Shown here: positions 45,020 to 56,874 of the stretch, piece after piece
Layout: every line of letters starts with the position of its first letter
Position numbering within the stretch: the stretch's first letter is position 1
DNA from: Gigaspora margarita
Lineage: Eukaryota; Glomeromycota; Glomeromycetes; Diversisporales; Gigasporaceae
Direction of reading: 5' to 3'
Assembly (NCBI GenBank): GCA_009809945.1
Contig: WTPW01002187.1
Location: 43,207-107,206 of the forward strand
Length of the DNA stretch: 64,000 nucleotides
The notes under the pieces: model-generated
What the model saw: the letters and a program-made list of their open reading frames with translations, nothing else
Database searches by the model: none
Told to the model about the DNA's origin: nothing
Program-made: the position numbers and the translations under genes

Positions 45020-45380
45020 CAGTGCGGGACACCTTAAACCAGCAAGTGAAAACTAATATTTTTTTAAATTTATTTATAAAAATAAAAATATAGATAAATA
45101 AAAATTTTTTTTTGTAAAAATATACAGAAAAACAAGTAGAACAAAATTACAGAATTTATTTTTTAATTTAATAAATTTTGAAAGTGCTATTACTTTTTAA
45201 AGTTACTAATAAAAGTAAAATTTGGCCACTTATATTAATAAACATAATAAAAAAATTAAAAAACATAATAAAAAAAAAAACATAATAAAATTTTAAATTA
45301 TTAACCAATTAAAATTTAATATTCTGTCTTAAATTTGGCCACTTTAAAAAAAAGTTGCTGGTTTAAGGTGTCCCGCACTG
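45020..45380. mobile_element. Tc1/mariner-pogo-like MITE, 361 bp
   Basis: A perfect ~26-bp TIR, CAGTGCGGGACACCTTAAAC (then CAGCAA) and TTGCTG followed by GTTTAAGGTGTCCCGCACTG, is flanked by TA at 45018..45019 and 45381..45382. The CAGTG start and TA target fit the pogo/Tigger branch. The interior is A/T only. Confidence 0.92.
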
Positions 45381-46236
45381 TAGTTTTCTAAAATTTTTTG
45401 AATTTTAATTGCTTGTAACTTATTATTTACCTAACTAATTTTACTGTCTAGCTATCATTAGAATCACAAAAACTAGCTCTACAACTTTTGTTAGAAGTCT
45501 ACAAGATGTTAACTTAATAAAAAATTAACTTTACATAGTCAGGAATGCTGATTTTTAGATTTTATATGTAATTTATATTAAGTGTTATGTATTTTATTAA
45601 TACAAATTCTCCTTCTTTCGCGAATTGTCAATTAAGTGTAAAATGTTCTTGGCCCAATTTAATCGTAGTGCAGGCCTATGGATCATTTACATCTCAACCG
45701 GTTGTACAGGTCAACCGATTAAGAATTTGCTCAACCGGTTACCCGAAATTTATTCGGTTCGGATCGGTTAACTGATTATAGCTCAACCAGATCAAATCAC
45801 CGATCAAGAATCTAATTTATGCCATATATTGATTTAACTCCGCTTTAACCGACCCCCTTTTTGGGATAGGAATGAATTTTTGATGATCGGCCAATCAGAT
45901 TGTTAACCCGGATTCGCCCAACGAAACAAAACAAGCAAAAAACAAGAGAAAATGCGAAAATACAAAAAATGGTAGTCTTTAACCTACTTTGGTGCATTAA
46001 TAAAAATGTTGGGGAGAAAATTTTTACCTATAGTGTTTCTAAATTTAACCTCAAACACTAATTTTTTAATTAGCTAAACGTTAAACAAAATTTCCAAATC
46101 AAAAGAACTAATTTTCGGCCAAAATTAAGAATTTTGGAGATCATCAGCCTAAATTAATTTAATGCAGGCCCAAATTGCCGCCCATTTTTTGTGCATTCAA
46201 TGTCGACTGAACTTGTATTTTATATAAAATAGTCAT
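45381..46236. other. stretch with TCAACCGGTT repeats, no gene
   Basis: At 45700-45790 the word TCAACCGGTT and variants (GTCAACCGATT, GATCGGTTAACT, CTCAACCAGATC) repeat five or six times. The rest is AT-rich. A 62-codon frame at 45587 has no support. Confidence 0.5.
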
Positions 46237-46404
46237 ATGGCTTCTGAAGGCACTAAAAAACGAAACATTCAAAGGAAACAAGGTTTATGTAATGACATTG
46301 GCAGAAGGCCTCGAACGGCGATTCAAATTGCTTATCAGTTATGGCATTGTATACTTGCTGATCTGCCCAAAAAAGTGAATTTTTCAAAAAGTTGCATACT
46401 ATAA
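46237..46404 (+). CDS. short hypothetical ORF, 55 codons
   Basis: ATG to TAA gives MASEGTKKRNIQRKQGLCND followed by IGRRPRTAIQIAYQLWHCIL and a Lys-rich end. The composition is more protein-like than nearby random frames and the local GC is higher, but I recognise no family. It could be a first exon or a gene scrap; a splice donor cannot be singled out. Low confidence. Confidence 0.25.
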   Translation: MASEGTKKRNIQRKQGLCNDIGRRPRTAIQIAYQLWHCILADLPKKVNFSKSCIL

Positions 46405-47743
46405 AACGGTGTAACCTGGCAAGAGAGATACTACATGTACTTTAATAAATTAGCCAATCAAATCGAAACGCAAAATAAGAGTATTGTAACCTCTAAAATG
46501 CACTTTATAAATGCAATCAACTCTGCATATTTTAAGTCTAACCAATTCACTATTTTACAATATATACATATGGATTAGTCTACAAAACAGAAAGTTAGTA
46601 CTACAGATTTTTTTGATAATGGAACAAGTCATCTAACGTCGCGCATATGGGCTGATCTGCTTACCTGCAATAGAATTGCGCAAAAACAATCAATACATTA
46701 ATAACGTTTCAGTAAGCTCAAATTAATTATGCGAAAAAATATTCCTTTTTAATAAATATAAATAATCAACAATCGCACTACTCTAATATTTATCGGTCCA
46801 ATTAAAAGAAAATAGATCATGGGTTCCTCTCTACCCGGGTCCAATCCTATCGTTTAGTCCATGTGGTAAAACATTATTTCGCAGAATAGAACCATTGTCC
46901 TGAAGAAATTTACATTTAGAAGGATAAAATTATATTTCAAATGTGATTTGACTAGCATTTTAAGGTTAACTTTGCTTACAACCGCGCATATTCTCCTTCA
47001 GCCTATATACGCACGTTTGATGCACAATAAATTATCCTTTTTAACTCATCAAGGCTTGATTGTAACTTGTACCTCTCTTAAAAGGTCTTTAAGTAATACA
47101 CGAATGTCCAAGTATGTACGTATGTACTATATATCTTTTTTAATGACAAAGAATATTTGCACTCCGGTCAACTTTTGTGTTGCACATCCTGTAAAACAAT
47201 GTTTATCAACATTAAGGACTACATAAACCGTTTGAAAATTAATAAACAATTTATATTTACGCTGCTATTCAAACTTTGTGGCTAAACAAGTATTGTTTGT
47301 TTAACCTTTCAAAGTTTTTTTTTTTTGTAACTTATTTGATAATTTATCCCACATACGCATATATAATCAATTTTGGTTCGTTTAGTTATGAGTACAACTT
47401 TTTGAACTTGGAAAGTTTTCAACTATATAAAAGTTTCAAATTCTAATATTTTTGTTTTTTTTTTTTTTTCTTCTTACTCTTTTACGTTACTTGGATTATA
47501 TAAATTTAACACATTCTTTTATTATTAATATATTATTTTTTTGCGTAGCTAAGAGCTTTGATGACCGCGTTTAATGTGTATAATTAAGTTCTAATCAAAA
47601 GTCGCGCATTCCTATACTTTATATCATTTCTAAGACATTTGGCGGTGTACTTTATTAATTTTTTTTTTTTATTTAGTTAATTAATTAATAGTCTTTGATA
47701 ATTATCATTTTCTATAATTATCACCCTTTTTTACATTATAAAT
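46405..47743. promoter_or_regulatory. upstream region of the kinase-like gene
   Basis: No gene is recognised. A 92-codon frame at 46948..47226 has no motif. A pyrimidine tract at 47450-47485 and TATAAAAG near 47426, about 320 bp before the ATG, could be promoter parts. ATTATAAATATG overlaps the start codon. These are compositional observations only. Confidence 0.3.
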
Positions 47744-49671
47744 ATGAGTGTTTCACCAAGCACCCTGTACTCCCAAGGAAATCATATCGACTTAAGGAAA
47801 AAGATCTTTCCAAAATGTAAGAATTCTCAAAAAACAGAGACGCATGATGTAAACGGTAAATCCTCATCATCATGTCCAGAATGTAATCAGTCATTCTTTG
47901 ACAAGTGGACTCATTTATGTGAATCCACTCGCTTACGTCCGAAAAGTCAAGAATGGACAAGTGGTGATTTCGAACTTGATAAATTTATTCAAGATATTCA
48001 ATCAAAAGCTAAAAATTGTGAACAAATTATTGAATGGATTCCTTTTGAAAAATTTATTGAGATAAAAGAGATCAGTAAGAGTGGATCTGGAAAAATTTCT
48101 GAAGCTTTATGGAATGAAGGTCCTCCTTTACGATATCGATGTTCTATGACTTTGTGGGACAAAGGAAAAAAACATATTTTGAAAAGGATGGGTACAGTAC
48201 GTGTTGTTTTAAAGGAGCTTTGTATCAGGAAGGATAACAGTTTGTCCGAGGTATGTTTAAAAATATAAACTTTTCAAATTTGTTTGCATCTATACGCAAG
48301 TCCTGAATGTACATATAAAACTTGCTGTTAGATCATGTCGATTATAAAAGCTAGCAAAAAATCACCGCAGCATGTAATTCGATACTTTGGACTTTCAAAA
48401 AATCCATCCACCAATAACTACATTATCGTCATGGAACGCGTTAAACAAGGTAGCCTTCATAGATACCTTGTAAATAACTATGTCACCTTAACTTGGGAAA
48501 AGAAATTAGAAATACTTAATTCTATTGCAAGTGGATTACAACAAATACACATGGCAGGTCTAGTGCATGGCGCTTTACATAGTGAAAATTTGTTAGTAAA
48601 ACAACACCACGATAAACCAAATGACCGGCATTATTGCTTCAGTGATCTTGGTTTCTCTAGGCCAATAAATATCAAAGACGACATGATTCATACTTATGGT
48701 ATACTTCCATATATGGCACCAGAAATTTTATGTGGTGGAACTTATACTAAGGCCGCAGACATTTACAGTTTTGGTATGTTAATGTGGTTATTATCTACTG
48801 GAAAACAACCTTTTGCGGATAGGGAACATGATGAGGATTTAGCAATTGACATTTGTGATGGTGTTCAACCACGTATAAGCGAAAGTATACCAACTCAATA
48901 CGCACAACTTATGAAAAGATGCCTGGAATTTAATCCTAACAAACGACCAACCGCTGAGGAATTATGTTGTAAAACGACTTCTGATTGGTATTATGGACAT
49001 TATCATCCCTCTAAGTTTGAAGTACAAGAAAAGAACTTTGCACTTTTTGAAGAAACAAATTCAAATGTTATATACACAAGTAATTTATTTAAATTTACAG
49101 TTTCTAGAATACGATTAACAATATCAGGTAACATTAATAAATATCAGTTTATTAATCTTGTTCGTTATTCGAAAAATCCTTTAAAATATTTATAATATTT
49201 TTCAGCAAACGCGCCGGGCGCATTGGGTTTGAAACCATTAGAAATTGTTAAAGGTATGTACGCAAGTTAATGCTTATCTCTTTTATCATGGTGATTTGTG
49301 ATATTAATATATATATATTTTTTATATAAAACACAGCTTATAAACCGAAAAATATTGGATTCGAAATAAATGAAAATATTTTTCAAAGAGGTAAGAAATT
49401 TAAATAAATGAACAAATTACTGAATTAGGACGTTTTATTAATTAATTATAAATGTTAATTATAAATTTTAATTATAAATGTTAATATTATTTACAATAAA
49501 ATAGTTGTTTCTTTGGATGTCAACAATTTTATTCAACGAATTGAATATACGGAACCAAAAGCTGTAGAGATTATAACTGAAGAATCAACGCTATTACAAG
49601 ATACAATGTCTGAACTAAGTCCCATATCATCTTTGAATTTTGAAAATGAGATTATTTTTTGTTTATATTGA
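47744..49671 (+). CDS. TKL-like protein kinase, probable pseudokinase
   Basis: Five exons (47744..48250, 48332..49127, 49206..49253, 49337..49390, 49505..49671) join in phase through GT..AG introns to 523 aa. Residues 44-47 are CPEC, part of a worn zinc-ribbon. WTSGDFELDKFIQ at 71-83 and EWIPFEKF at 97-104 are typical of Rhizophagus kinases. The kinase domain runs ~105-400: loop SKSGSGKISEA (111-121), the VAIK-type Lys157 (VVLKEL), HGALHSEN at 248-255, DLG at 274-276, YMAPEI at 296-301 and ADIYSFG at 311-317. The usual HRD/HGD catalytic Asp is Ala250, so phosphotransfer is doubtful although Lys157 and Asp274 remain. The glycine loop is also weak (KIS in place of FGxV). Late exons encode an unassigned tail. 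It could act as an allosteric or scaffold kinase. Exons 3-5 rest on phase and splice sites only. Confidence 0.88.
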
Positions 49672-50817
49672 AAATTTAATATTTTGACTTTTTAATAATG
49701 AGTTTGTGTATAAAATTCAATTTTATTTAAGAATTGTATTTAAGTATAATAAGTGTATATACGTTCTGTTGTATGAATACGCGATTCTATAGTATATAGT
49801 TCTTAATTTGACGAAAAAAAACGATAAATAGATTTTATTGATTTTTTTTTTTAAAAAAAAATATAATATTATGCAAATAATCTTGCCCTTTTATACTGCA
49901 TATTTTTAAGCACTGAATTACTAGATGCATATTTTTAAAAACTTGCAAAACAGTTCCCATCATTTCCCTGACATTTTTTTTCCCGACAAACACTTCCTCG
50001 AAAAATTTCACTAACACTTTCATTTCTTCGACAATGACTAATTCAATGAATATTGCGGGTTTTAGTCATTCACGAATGATATTGAATAAATATTCAGATT
50101 TTACATTCATTGAATATTCTGGTCATATTAATTCTAAACAATATTCATCGAATATTCACGATAATCCTCGATTATTTACGAATTTTGTTAAATCTTCGCA
50201 TTCTAATCCTCGACTATTCCCAAATTTTGTGTAACTGAATTAGTGATTATGCTCGATCATTGATGAGCACCAATTAATAGGCTCGAGTAACAATAGGTAT
50301 TATATTGATCGATTAGAAAATTTTTAATATGAGGGGATATTATTTAATTTCTGATCTAAATGTCTAACATAAATATTTCATATGGCAAAAATTTTGATGA
50401 AAATGTGATTATTAATATCGGGGGTATCGTGTTAACATCTTATCGGGTCACATTATGCGGATACAATTTCAAGAAGAGATGTAATTTTATAAGGTTGCAT
50501 GACCTTATTATTAATTAATATAATATTTTTTAACTGGTAAATATAATATAATCAATCAATGATTGACTTAATGATTGATCGATTATATCCACTCGAACTC
50601 ATAAATTACATGCTTAATCGATCATACTCGATCAAGCATGTATCCTTGATTTTTGATCGATTAAAAAAATTTTTTCGGGTCAACCATCGATCAATAATTT
50701 TTTTGTCAAGTCAATTCACTAAACTGAATATTTGTTTTTAATTAACCATGAATACGTGTATTCACAGATCCAACCTTTATTATACGACATCATATTTTTT
50801 ATAAACTAAATTCTTTA
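49672..50817. other. downstream stretch with GAATATTC and GATCGATT repeats
   Basis: At 50030-50230 GAATATTC-type and AATCCTCGAYTATT words recur, making an open frame (50034..50234) with the repeated peptide NPRLF.NFV. At 50540-50700 ATCGATCA/TGATCGATTA words recur. These are tandem-like scraps, not genes in my view. Confidence 0.45.
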
Positions 50818-50991
50818 TAGTCAGACCTCCCTAAATGCATATTCTCTAAATGCATAGTCTCTCTAAATGCATGGCCTTGTTTTTGCTCCAACTCATAGAA
50901 CACTTATAGATTTTTACCTCCCTAATGCAATACTCTCTAAATGCAAGATTTTTTGGCCGTCCATAGCTATGCATTTAGAGAAATCTGACTG
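50818..50991. mobile_element. MITE of TCTCTAAATGCAT family, copy 1
   Basis: The left end AGTCAGACCTCCCTAAATGC and the right end GCATTTAGAGAAATCTGACT are inverted repeats. TA lies at both edges (TTATAGTCAG and CTGACTGTACC), so a TA target is plausible. Inside, CTCTAAATGCA repeats four times. A diverged copy is at 53054..53206. Confidence 0.75.
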
Positions 50992-51083
50992 TACCTTCAG
51001 ATATTTAGGCAATTTAAATTTTATATAGGTCAAACAATATTTCACCGACAGCTTATTTCACATTTCACCAACGTACCTAGTAT

Positions 51084-52286
51084 CGCCACCAAAAACAGTT
51101 ACGTAATCGCTTTTTAAATTTCAATCTGCGCAAAGAATAACAAATCACGATATCACGAGAAATAATCGAAGTTTTTTTTAAAGAAATAATCAATGTATTT
51201 TTTTAAAGAAATAATTTTTTTTTTTTTAAAGAGTAATCGAAATTATATATATATATATATCATTCAACATAATAAAATTTATTTAATCATCGTTATATTC
51301 TAAGTTATAAATTCTAAGTAAATTTTAAATTTTACATTCGATTCAAATGTTAAATGCCAAATTCAGAGTTTATTTAATACATTTTTAAATTTGAATTTAA
51401 TGCCCAGTAAAAAGTATACTACAAGTTTTTGGAAGCTTTTTTGCTCGTTCGGCATCTTTGATATCATCTACCGTTTTTTGAATAGGTTTAAAGTTCAATT
51501 CAACACTTCGAAGGTTTGGGAAGATTATTAGACTTTTCAAGGTAATCAAGTGCCTAAAATATAGAATTAATAAATATTTTATTTAAACACGGAAATATAA
51601 TGATAAAAATAAAATTTTTAAAATTTCAGCTTCGGATTCACTATCTTAAATGCATGATTATCTATATTTTGGTTTTCTGAATTTGCCGGATCAATTGTTA
51701 AGCAGTGTAATTAATTAAGTTTGATGTTGAATATTTTTCCATAAAGTTTAGCTTCCGTAATATGAAGTAGTTTTAAATTGTTTATTCCAATCTTTTTTGT
51801 GTTAAACCATCTGCCTTTTCACAGATTTTTACAATCTTAAGTGATACTAACTTGCAAAAGCTTCATTCATATCAAATTCGTTAACTATTTGAAAAATATC
51901 TACAGCTATCTCAAGATTCATATATGTATTTCTTTCTCCTTCAACATCCATAAGTTTTTTCATAAATTATATGCCTAACTCTTCGGATTTTATGGAATTT
52001 TCTTTTTGCTTGCGAATATCGTTTAAAATTTGATCTTCACCATTTATTGCTTTCGTTTACACGGTTTGTACATCCAAAACTTTATTATTTTGAAACGCAT
52101 TGTGTATGTTCCTATTTTAGAAAATATTACGATATTCAAAGAAATATATTTCACGCAAGTTGTTATTATTTTTTACATATATTATTATTAATCAATGCCG
52201 TAATTATTGTATTATTAATTTTAATGACGGCAAATAAATTTAGGCTCCGTATAAATGTAACTGATTTTGGTGGCGATACTAGGTGG
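51084..52286. mobile_element. 1.2-kb TIR element carrying gene fragments
   Basis: The ends TACCTAGTATCGCCACCAAA (then AACAGTTAC) and GTAACTGATT followed by TTGGTGGCGATACTAGGT are inverted repeats of ~28 bp. The span between them holds the exon-like remnants described at 51410..52060. No target duplication was identified. It may interrupt an older palindromic MITE, because ATTTCACCAAC lies outside both ends. Confidence 0.6.
51410..52060 (-). pseudogene. broken gene fragments of unknown family
   Basis: On the minus strand, near 52050-51850, a frame reads AINGEDQILNDIRKQKENSI, a stop, then MKKLMDVEGERNTYMNLEIA with VDIFQIVNEFDMNEAFA. Near 51540-51410 another reads NLRSVELNFKPIQKTVDDIK followed by DAERAKKLPKTC. 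Codon-like composition and a possible 50-bp intron (51554-51605) suggest real exons, but stops interrupt them. I do not recognise the family. Confidence 0.45.
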
Positions 52287-52287
52287 G

Positions 52288-52490
52288 TCCATTTCACCAA
52301 CAGCTCATTTCTCCGACAAGTTTTTTTTTTTATAAATTACACTAACTCTAACTCTTATTCTACCCTAGACAATGATCGGAATTACTTTGTCTAATGAAAT
52401 AAACTGTCGGTAAAATGAACTTGTGGTTAAATAAGCTTGTCTGTAAATTAATTGTTGGTGAACTAAACTGCCGATGAAATGAATGGAACT
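52288..52490. repeat. palindromic MITE with TTCACCRACAG ends
   Basis: The left arm GTCCATTTCACCAACAGCTC (ATTTCTCCGACAAG) pairs imperfectly with CTTGTCTGTAAATTAA, TTGTTGGTGAACTAAACTGC and CGATGAAATGAATGGAAC. The same words recur at 51035-51082 (ATTTCACCGACAGCTTATTTC) and 53028-53050 (CATTTCACCGACAAATCAC), so fragments of the family surround the 1.2-kb element. Confidence 0.55.
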
Positions 52491-54336
52491 GATTATGGGC
52501 ATAGTAATTTTTTAATTGGACATATAACATTTGGACTATGTCCAAATCTGAACAAAACATGAACATGGTCCAAATAACAATAGCACTGAAGCAAAATATC
52601 GAAAAATTCTTGTAGAACACGCTTATCAATTCTCTGTTTTGATTCATAACTGTTCCTATTTCCTAAACCATTTAAAATCTTAAAACGTAGCGGTAGTGTT
52701 TCAGGTGAAAACCTGAAATGTTTCACCATGTAGTAAAAATATTACATATATATATATTAATAACATATAATTCAGTATTGATTCTTGTAATAAATTTATC
52801 TAAATATAAAATGTAATTTTAAATTAGTATAAAATCACAAAAATTTAAAATAATATATAGTTTAAGAATATTTATTAGCATATATTATATATTATTTTAA
52901 ATATATATTTTATAGAAAAATCTAAGTTTATTAAATACTATAAACAAATCTTTTAAAAGATTGAAACTCTGTATTTATTTATACGTATATATCTATTGTA
53001 TATATTTTTAATATATAAGATCCATACCATTTCACCGACAAATCACTTCATAGACGTCTTATAGTCAAACTTCCCTAATGCAACTCGAAGGGGCCAGATT
53101 TTGACAGCTTGCATTTAGAGAAAAATAAGAAAATTTCATTTATATATTTGAGCCAGAGTTAAAGGTTGCATTTAGAGGAGGTTACATTTAGAAAGGTCTG
53201 ATGTACGTGTATTTTATTGCGTTGCGCTTTGCAAATTTTTTTGTGATTGCGACTGTACTCATAGAACTGACCGACTTTTCGTAAATCTGAGTTTGGTTGG
53301 TTCATGCTTTATAAACACAGTCACAGATTTAAGCAATTGATATTTATCATCAGAATATACGTAATAAGCTATATTCATAAATAATGATATTAGGGTGTTA
53401 CTATTAGGGTCAGCATTAGGGTCGAAATAATTAATTCGGACCAATGATGCTTAACTTTAATTACAATAGATATTTCCTTCTCATTAATATTTACTTTATT
53501 TTATATGTACCAAAGAATATCAATACAATCACTACTCTCAATGAAGTCGAATCTGATTGGTCAGTTTAATCAGACGAACCAATCAAATTCTTTGTTTAGT
53601 CCATTGAGGGGAGGCGTTTGAGAACACCATGAATTTGTGAACTGAAAATTGTTTAGCTCAACAAATTAATATCCAAACTAGACTTATGTATCATCAACTT
53701 AGTGTTTGAAATCGGTTTTCATATGTTAAACCCGATCAAAAAATAAATTCGGTTCCAAATCCAACTTAGTATACACTAGTTATTACTTACTGAATAGGAA
53801 TTCACCACGGAAAATGTAATTATGTAAACTGTAAAATTTTATTAAATAATTATTGAAAAATTTTACATTAATCAGTATAAAAAGTGTAATAGATTCTTAA
53901 AAAACTATAGGATTAGTCGAATTTATAACGGATGATTCAGAAAGAAAAAAAGGAGCTCGACATATAAAAAATTACTATAGTACACCCTAAAAATTCTATA
54001 GTTGGTTAATTATAGAAAGTGACAACTTGTCAATTCATTATTTTTAAACTTTTAAACGCGGAATGTTTAAAAATAATTAGATCCATTAGTAAAGGTTTAA
54101 AACACATTTTATGCATATCACTTGTTATAATTTTTCTCATCCATGTAATTTATACAATAATAAACATTGAAAAATCAGAGATAGTTATCTTTTCATGACA
54201 TAAAATTTGGGTAGTGACGTCCATACGTTACTGCCGTATGTAATTTTATGTTCTAATATCTATAACTTTAGTTCTTTATATTTAAGTGAGAATGATCTCG
54301 GTACCAAAAATTCTTAATAGATAAAAAAAAAAAAAA
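52491..54336. other. AT-rich stretch with one MITE, no gene
   Basis: Apart from the MITE copy at 53054..53206 and a small inverted repeat near 53545-53590 (AATCTGATTGGTCAG against ACGAACCAATCAAATT), I see no gene or element here. Several 60-95 codon frames on the minus strand around 52360-52730 lack motifs. Confidence 0.45.
53054..53206. mobile_element. MITE of TCTCTAAATGCAT family, copy 2 (diverged)
   Basis: The left end TAGTCAAACTTCCCTAATGC and the right end GTTACATTTAGAAAGGTCTGA match the ends at 50818..50991 with several changes. TGCATTTAGAG words occur inside. TA occurs at the left edge only. Confidence 0.6.
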
Positions 54337-54470
54337 CCTAGAGGCTGACATTGTTTTTAAAGGATTTGGACTGACATCTTAAACATAATGGAGACCGGCA
54401 TTGTTTTTCCTCACGTTGAACCCCGCAATAAAATAAAAAAACCTAGAGATCGACATTGTTATTAAAAAAT
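54337..54470 (+). repeat. partial tandem repeat, ~100-bp spacing
   Basis: AAAACCTAGAGGCTGACATTG at about 54337 recurs as AAAACCTAGAGATCGACATTG at about 54438, with related GACATC/CCGGCATTGTTTTT words between. Function unknown. Confidence 0.55.
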
Positions 54471-54579
54471 ACTTTTTTTTTTATTAAAAAAACCCCCAGT
54501 GTTTCTTTTTTTACATGAATTATGATAAGAATATGAATATTTGAACCTTCCTTATGTTAAAAGTGTCTGGATCCATTTT

Positions 54580-55440
54580 TCATTAATAATAGTTTATCAA
54601 TCAAATTTTTATCTTCATAGATTTACCATATTACAAACTATCTGTTGAAGGAAGTGATTTATCTAATTTTAATTATCTTGAAATTGAAAATTGGATAAGG
54701 TCTATTTTGTTCATATAATTTTATCTACATTGTTAAGAGAAGAATTCATCAATTATTTTAAAGATTTACAATAGATCAAATTTATTATTAATTATGTAAT
54801 AATATTGGCAATAAAAGTTCATTTGAATACACACCAGATTTGTTCATCAAAGAAGTGGTAATGTTATTCATTGTCGCGGCTGATGCTGAAATTTTGTTTC
54901 CAAGCCCATCAGGAATAGAATTAAGGCATCATTTTATCCAGATTCAAACTGAAGAATAGATTATGATGATGTAAAATACGTATTTAATTATATTTATATT
55001 ATGATATTGATATTTTCGAATATTTAATTTACACTTTTAATATACAACAGGATTTAACACGAGCATTACAAGCATCGCAACATCAACAAACGCCACAACA
55101 GCAACTGACACCGCAACAGCAACGAACATTGCAAAAGCAACGAATATCGCAACAACAATGAACATCGCATCGCAACAACAACGAGCATCACAACATGATC
55201 ACGATCAAAGAACTTCTGAAAAAGAACTTCTGAAAACTACGATCAAAGAACTTCTAAAGACTAAGATCAGCAAAAATCACAACATATAAAACTGTTGAAA
55301 AGGGCAAAAGTATCTCCTCCATTTGGACCAAGTATATCAAAAAAAATACAAGATCACCACAACTATCATTCAATCATCATCATCATCTAAAGAATCTTTC
55401 TCAGCATCTGAAAATGATGATATTCTTGAATGGGTACAGT
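54580..55440 (+). pseudogene. possible decayed gene with Gln-rich repeat
   Basis: Pieces look coding on the plus strand: LSVEGSDLSNFNYLEIENWI near 54650, then YDDVKY and an intron-like GTATTT..CAACAG (54978-55050). After it come DLTRALQASQHQQ and a Gln-rich run (CAACAGCAACGAACATCGCAA type units, 55060-55190), and SSSKESFSASENDDI near 55385. Stops interrupt the frames (for example near 55159). At 54872-54894 the middle is disrupted by TGTCGCGGCTGATGCTGAAAT, one end of the MITE family at 56522. Family unknown. Confidence 0.35.
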
Positions 55441-56521
55441 AGGAAATCATTTATATCAAATAGAGTTGGTTTTTTATAAAATACAGTAGATTTCTAATTT
55501 TAATGCTCTATATTCAAACGACTGTTTCGAGATTTCTCCAAGAATTTTAACTCAAAAAATTATAACCTTAGGATTAGCAAGGATAATATTCTAATAATCG
55601 GTGAATTTCCTCCTGCAAACAAAGACTGACTTATTGACCTATTTCCAATGGGGTAAATTTAAAATTAAAATTAATCTACTATCAATGTATATATATTTCA
55701 TAAAATTTACATTTATATAGTCATATTGTTCATGCTAATTATATATTAAAGTGAAAGGGTTGACCGACATTCTCCTATGAATTGTATTAAATTCATTTAT
55801 ATGAAAAATTAATTCTGTGTAGAAAAAAAAATGTATATTTTTTATATACTTGTATCTTGTATATTAAAATTATATATCTGAATAAATGTTCATGTTAATA
55901 AAAGTTGTATAGTATGTTTCGTATTTCATGCACAATGTCTAGATAAAAAAAAAATGCTGCTACGTAGTTATAAACTATATTTACTTAATATACAGATATG
56001 TTTCACTTTACTAGCAATCAGGTTAACGACTTATCATCTTCTAATGTGAAGAAAAATTATCAAATAAACCCAGCTTTGGTTCAAATAAACCCAGCTTGGA
56101 TTCGAATGAACCCGACTTACACATATATTCTTATTAACCTTGTCTTTTAATAACCTTGATTTTCTATTTTATATTTCAACATCCAAATTCGATCAGTCAA
56201 GATAATTTCTATGAAATACATCGGTTAGGGCATGGTTCTGACTGAACGTTACCAATGAGATGAATTTTACAACTAACTGATTGTAGGAAATCATCTGATA
56301 GTTATTGATTACACACCTGCATGTGGTAAGATCGAGAATACAGTAAATAGCTCACAAGATAAGGTCTCAACTAATTTTATTAGAATAAGTTTAGAAATCG
56401 CTCTTTATTCAGAATATTATAAAAATTTTAGTCAAAGGTGCCCAAAAGGTATGCAAATTTTTTTTTGTTTTGCACAATAGAATAACTCTAACCACGATGC
56501 CATCCATCGCAGGAAAATTAT
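55441..56521. other. AT-rich stretch without a gene
   Basis: No gene or element recognised. CCCAGCTTTGGTTCAAATAAA/CCCAGCTTGGATTCGAAT is repeated once near 56070-56105. Confidence 0.45.
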
Positions 56522-56733
56522 TGTCGCAGCTGATGCTGAAATTTGGGTCGCGATTTGAAAATATATGCCCTGCTAAAATTCACATATACTCTTTAATAAT
56601 CAATTCTAACCCTAAACCCTAACCCAACCTTTAAAAAAAAACTGACAAAATTACCCCCAAAAATTTTTAAAAAAATTTGTATCAAAATATGTCGAAATTT
56701 CAGCATCAGCCGTTTTCAGCATCAACTGCAACA
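56522..56733. mobile_element. MITE of TGTCGCGGCTGA family, copy 1
   Basis: Ends TGTCGCAGCTGATGCTGAAA and TTTCAGCATCAGCC..CAACTGCAACA, flanked by a 5-bp direct repeat ATTAT (56517..56521 and 56734..56738). Inside is TAACCCTAAACCCTAACCC, a telomere-like word. Non-coding. Confidence 0.75.
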
Positions 56734-56874
56734 ATTATTGTTCTCGACTTAAGCTTTAAATATTGGTTTGTCGCATAAGATTACTTTTTTCCATCATTGC
56801 ATTGTATGTCAGTTTCAAAGAAGAATTAGTTATATCTTCTTTTTTGACTAAAAATAAGCAAAAATATTTGGCAT

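Noticed and set aside
46948..47226. 92-codon frame with a hydrophobic start
   Set aside because: No motif, no splice context, and composition like random AT-rich frames; likely part of the kinase gene's upstream region.
50034..50234. 66-codon frame with repeated NPRLF.NFV
   Set aside because: Produced by GAATATTC-type repeats; no family and no continuation.
56580..56640. Telomere (TTAGGG)n tract
   Set aside because: Only two or three CCCTAA-like words, repeated in every copy of one MITE family; not a chromosome end.
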